A stretch of 14,405 nt of DNA from JBCBZH01 sp039815415 (lineage in GTDB: Bacteria > Bacteroidota > Rhodothermia > Rhodothermales > Rubricoccaceae). This document shows positions 13,017 through 14,405 of this stretch, one piece after another (position 1 is the stretch's first letter; each line of letters opens with the position of its first letter). The notes beneath the pieces were generated by a model. It had not been told where the DNA came from and ran no database searches. It was given only the letters and a program-made list of their open reading frames with translations. Location of the stretch: contig JBCBZH010000089.1 of assembly GCA_039815415.1 (NCBI GenBank), forward strand, positions 1 to 14,405, written 5' to 3'. The position numbers were made by a program, and so were the translations under genes.

Positions 13017-13776
13017 GAAGAGAAGCAAGCGCCTCGTCGGTCATCTCGAGGGTCGAGTACACCGCCTGAACGTCCTGAAGGTCATCGAGCGCTTCGAGCA
13101 GGCGCAGGACCTTGGCCGCGCCGTTTGGCGAGAGAGCCGTTGTGGTCGTTGGGATGCGCTGGAGTGAGGCCTCCGACGGTTCGATGCTCGAGCTGGCGAG
13201 CGCCTCTTGAATGGCTCCGAACGCGCTCGTCTCGGCTTCAATCACGAACACGTTGCCGGTTTCGGCATCGCCGTCTTCCTGTCGGAGGTCGTCAGCACCC
13301 GCATCGGCGACGAGCAGGAACAGGTCGTCTTCTGCAATCGCGCTGGCAGGGACCTCGAACACGGCTTTCTGCTCGAACAGAAACGCCACCGATCCGTCCT
13401 GCCCGAGGTTGCCGCCGGCCTTGGAGAACAGGCTCCGCACATCGGCGACCGTCCGGTTGTTGTTGTCTGTGAGGGTCTCCACGAAGATGGCGATACCGCC
13501 GGGGGCGTAGCCCTCGAAGGTGCCCTCCTCGTAGTCCGCGCCCTCGATCTCGCCTGTGCCGCGCTTGATGGCCCGCTCGATGTTGTCCTTGGGCATGTTC
13601 TCGGCCTTGGCCTTGTCGACCGCCAGCGCGAGGCGCGGGTTCATGTCCACCGAGCCGCCGCCTTCACGTGCTGCGATCAGGATGTCCCGCGTGATGCGTG
13701 CCCACACCTTGGAGCGCTTGGCGTCATTGCCGGCCTTCTTGCGTTTGATCTTCGACCATTTGTTGTGGCCTGCCAT
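13009..13776 (-). CDS. yebC: YebC/TACO1-family protein
   Basis: This 255-residue cytoplasmic protein belongs to the YebC/TACO1 family, which acts on transcription and on translation of proline-rich stretches. The N-terminus MAGHNKWSKIKRKKAGNDAKRSK is diagnostic. NPRLALAVDKAKAENMPKDNIERAIKRGTG and EGYAPGGIAIFVETLTDNNNRTVADVR follow in the normal order, and the length is usual. AAGGGGAA about 3-10 bases upstream of the ATG is one of the few visible ribosome binding sites. Its stop lies inside the inverted repeat before ruvC. One exact motif copy (13187-13199) encodes LASSS in an acidic loop, so it fits as coding sequence. Confidence 0.97.
   Translation of the reverse strand: MAGHNKWSKIKRKKAGNDAKRSKVWARITRDILIAAREGGGSVDMNPRLALAVDKAKAENMPKDNIERAIKRGTGEIEGADYEEGTFEGYAPGGIAIFVETLTDNNNRTVADVRSLFSKAGGNLGQDGSVAFLFEQKAVFEVPASAIAEDDLFLLVADAGADDLRQEDGDAETGNVFVIEAETSAFGAIQEALASSSIEPSEASLQRIPTTTTALSPNGAAKVLRLLEALDDLQDVQAVYSTLEMTDEALASLQE
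13187..13199 (+). repeat. Interspersed motif, exact copy in yebC
   Basis: Exact 13-base copy inside yebC, read as GCC-AGC-TCG-AGC. Confidence 0.85.
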
Positions 13777-13850
13777 GTCGTTCCCCTTGTCGGGATAGTC
13801 AGTGGTTGAATCCTTGTAGAGCCTGAATCCTGTGCCGAGACCCGCCCGGC

Positions 13851-13863
13851 CTCGAGCTGGCGA
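13851..13863 (+). repeat. Interspersed motif, exact copy between yebC and RAYT
   Basis: Exact 13-base copy 24 bases past the stop of the RAYT gene. A degenerate inverted copy overlaps the RAYT stop at about 13885-13896. Confidence 0.85.
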
Positions 13864-13887
13864 AAGATACGGAGGGGCGAACCGGCC

Positions 13888-14405
13888 TCAGCTCGAGGGG
13901 CGCTCGCGGTCCTGTGGCCAGCGTACCGGGTTCTCGGCGATGTACCGGCGGAGGGCCGCCAGCTCGTCGGGGTCGCGGAGGCGGACAATGCGGTCGTGGA
14001 AGCGGGGTTGCCAGAGGCTGCCGGTGGTTCCGAGTTGGCGATTGACGGTGCGCGTGACGGCAGCCTTGTAGGTGCCGACGACGGTGGACAATGAAACGCC
14101 TTCGCGCTGGTGTGATCTCTGCGTAGGGACACCATACATGGTGTCCGGGACAGGATATATCCTGTCCCTACGGGCGTCCTCGTGGGTCTTGGCGTCCTCC
14201 GTGGGTGGCGTGTCATCCGGTTGCAAACCGGCACCCGTCAGCGCAATCAACCCGTGGACGTGATTCGGCATCACCACGAACGCATCCAGCTCGACGCCGA
14301 CATGATGGTCGGGAATCTCCTGCCAGCACGACACAGCGATCTCGCCAGCTCGAGACAGTCGCATCTGCCCCTCTACGATTCTCCCAAACTCGAGCTGGCG
14401 ATCCG
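13888..14405 (-). CDS. REP-associated tyrosine transposase (RAYT), 5' end beyond window
   Basis: This HUH-type single-strand DNA nuclease/transposase gene continues past the right edge; the frame is open to 14405, reading DRQLEFGRIVEGQMRLSRAGEIA, as in the middle of the RAYT N-terminus. The HUH motif is in VVMPNHVHGLI (His codons about 14262-14254). LSTVVGTYKAAVTR, SLWQPRFHDRIVR and LRRYIAENPVRW follow; the Tyr of the last is a candidate nucleophile. The insert between the HUH part and this region, RRDRIYPVPDTMYGVPT, is encoded by two head-to-head REP elements (14123-14171). RAYT enzymes recognise GTAG-type REPs, and such elements lie at 6056-6190. Two exact copies of the interspersed motif lie inside the gene and one lies 24 bases past its stop. 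Confidence 0.88.
   Translation of the reverse strand, partial: DRQLEFGRIVEGQMRLSRAGEIAVSCWQEIPDHHVGVELDAFVVMPNHVHGLIALTGAGLQPDDTPPTEDAKTHEDARRDRIYPVPDTMYGVPTQRSHQREGVSLSTVVGTYKAAVTRTVNRQLGTTGSLWQPRFHDRIVRLRDPDELAALRRYIAENPVRWPQDRERPSS
14123..14171. repeat. Bipartite REP (two inverted REP elements) inside RAYT gene
   Basis: The first element (14123-14146, plus strand) is GTAG followed by the hairpin GGACACCAT-AC-ATGGTGTCC. The second (14171-14147, minus strand) is GTAG followed by a perfect 22-base palindrome at 14147-14168 centred on ATAT. Both share the GTAGGGACA head with 6056-6079. They sit head-to-head, adjoin directly and keep the RAYT reading frame open. Confidence 0.85.
14342..14354 (-). 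repeat. Interspersed motif, exact copy in RAYT gene
   Basis: Exact 13-base copy inside the RAYT gene, read as TCT-CGA-GCT-GGC (SRAG). Confidence 0.85.
14389..14401 (+). repeat. Interspersed motif, exact copy at right edge
   Basis: Exact 13-base copy inside the RAYT gene, inverted relative to the copy 34 bases away, read as CGC-CAG-CTC-GAG (RQLE). Confidence 0.85.

Noticed and set aside
12951..13028. 26-codon N-terminal extension of RuvC
   Set aside because: It is encoded by the inverted repeat between yebC and ruvC and overlaps the yebC end; RuvC homology starts at MIVLGIDPG.
14123..14171. CRISPR-like repeat unit
   Set aside because: The palindromes are two inverted single elements with GTAG heads, not evenly spaced direct repeats with unique spacers.

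Overview
The window most likely comes from a high-GC member of the Bacteroidota/Rhodothermota side of the tree (a Rubricoccus/Rubrivirga/Salinibacter-like marine bacterium). This is an inference. It rests on two HmuY-like proteins, a TonB receptor with an N-terminal carboxypeptidase-like domain, DUF4290-like and DUF6686-like small proteins, and the near absence of Shine-Dalgarno sequences.

Layout. At the left edge is the start of an ABC-2 type permease and its ATPase (minus strand, 1-1100). Next is a plus-strand haem-uptake operon (1443-6025): substrate-binding lipoprotein HmuT, permease HmuU, a secreted HmuY-like protein, ATPase HmuV and a HemS/HmuS-type cytoplasmic haem protein. At 6026-7097 there is a REP-element cluster, a VOC-family gene and a 447-base gene-free stretch with two tiny ORFs and a strong hairpin. 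Then come a small CxCC protein and a minus-strand haem/iron unit (10624 down to 7533): a TonB-dependent receptor followed by a second HmuY-like lipoprotein interrupted by an in-frame UGA. Small proteins of unclear role occupy 10799-11850. A yebC-ruvC-dinB cluster (13776 down to 11869) follows, and a REP-associated (RAYT, HUH/Y1) transposase runs off the right edge.

How the genes fit together. The TonB receptor and HmuY-like proteins would collect haem at the surface, HmuTUV would import it, and the HmuS-type protein would receive it in the cytoplasm. The two haem transcription units carry closely matching 20-base sites just upstream of their first genes, suggesting one shared metal-responsive regulator.

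Most unusual signals. (1) A 13-base motif, CTCGAGCTGGCGA, occurs seven times exactly and at least fourteen times with 11 or more contiguous matching bases, on both strands, in genes and between them, and once as an inverted pair at a gene end; this resembles a DNA-uptake-sequence style of repeat. (2) The second HmuY gene has UGA exactly where its paralogue has Cys, with a well-conserved frame of 78 codons continuing behind it. (3) Two head-to-head REP elements lie in frame inside the RAYT coding sequence, and relatives of them lie at 6056-6190.
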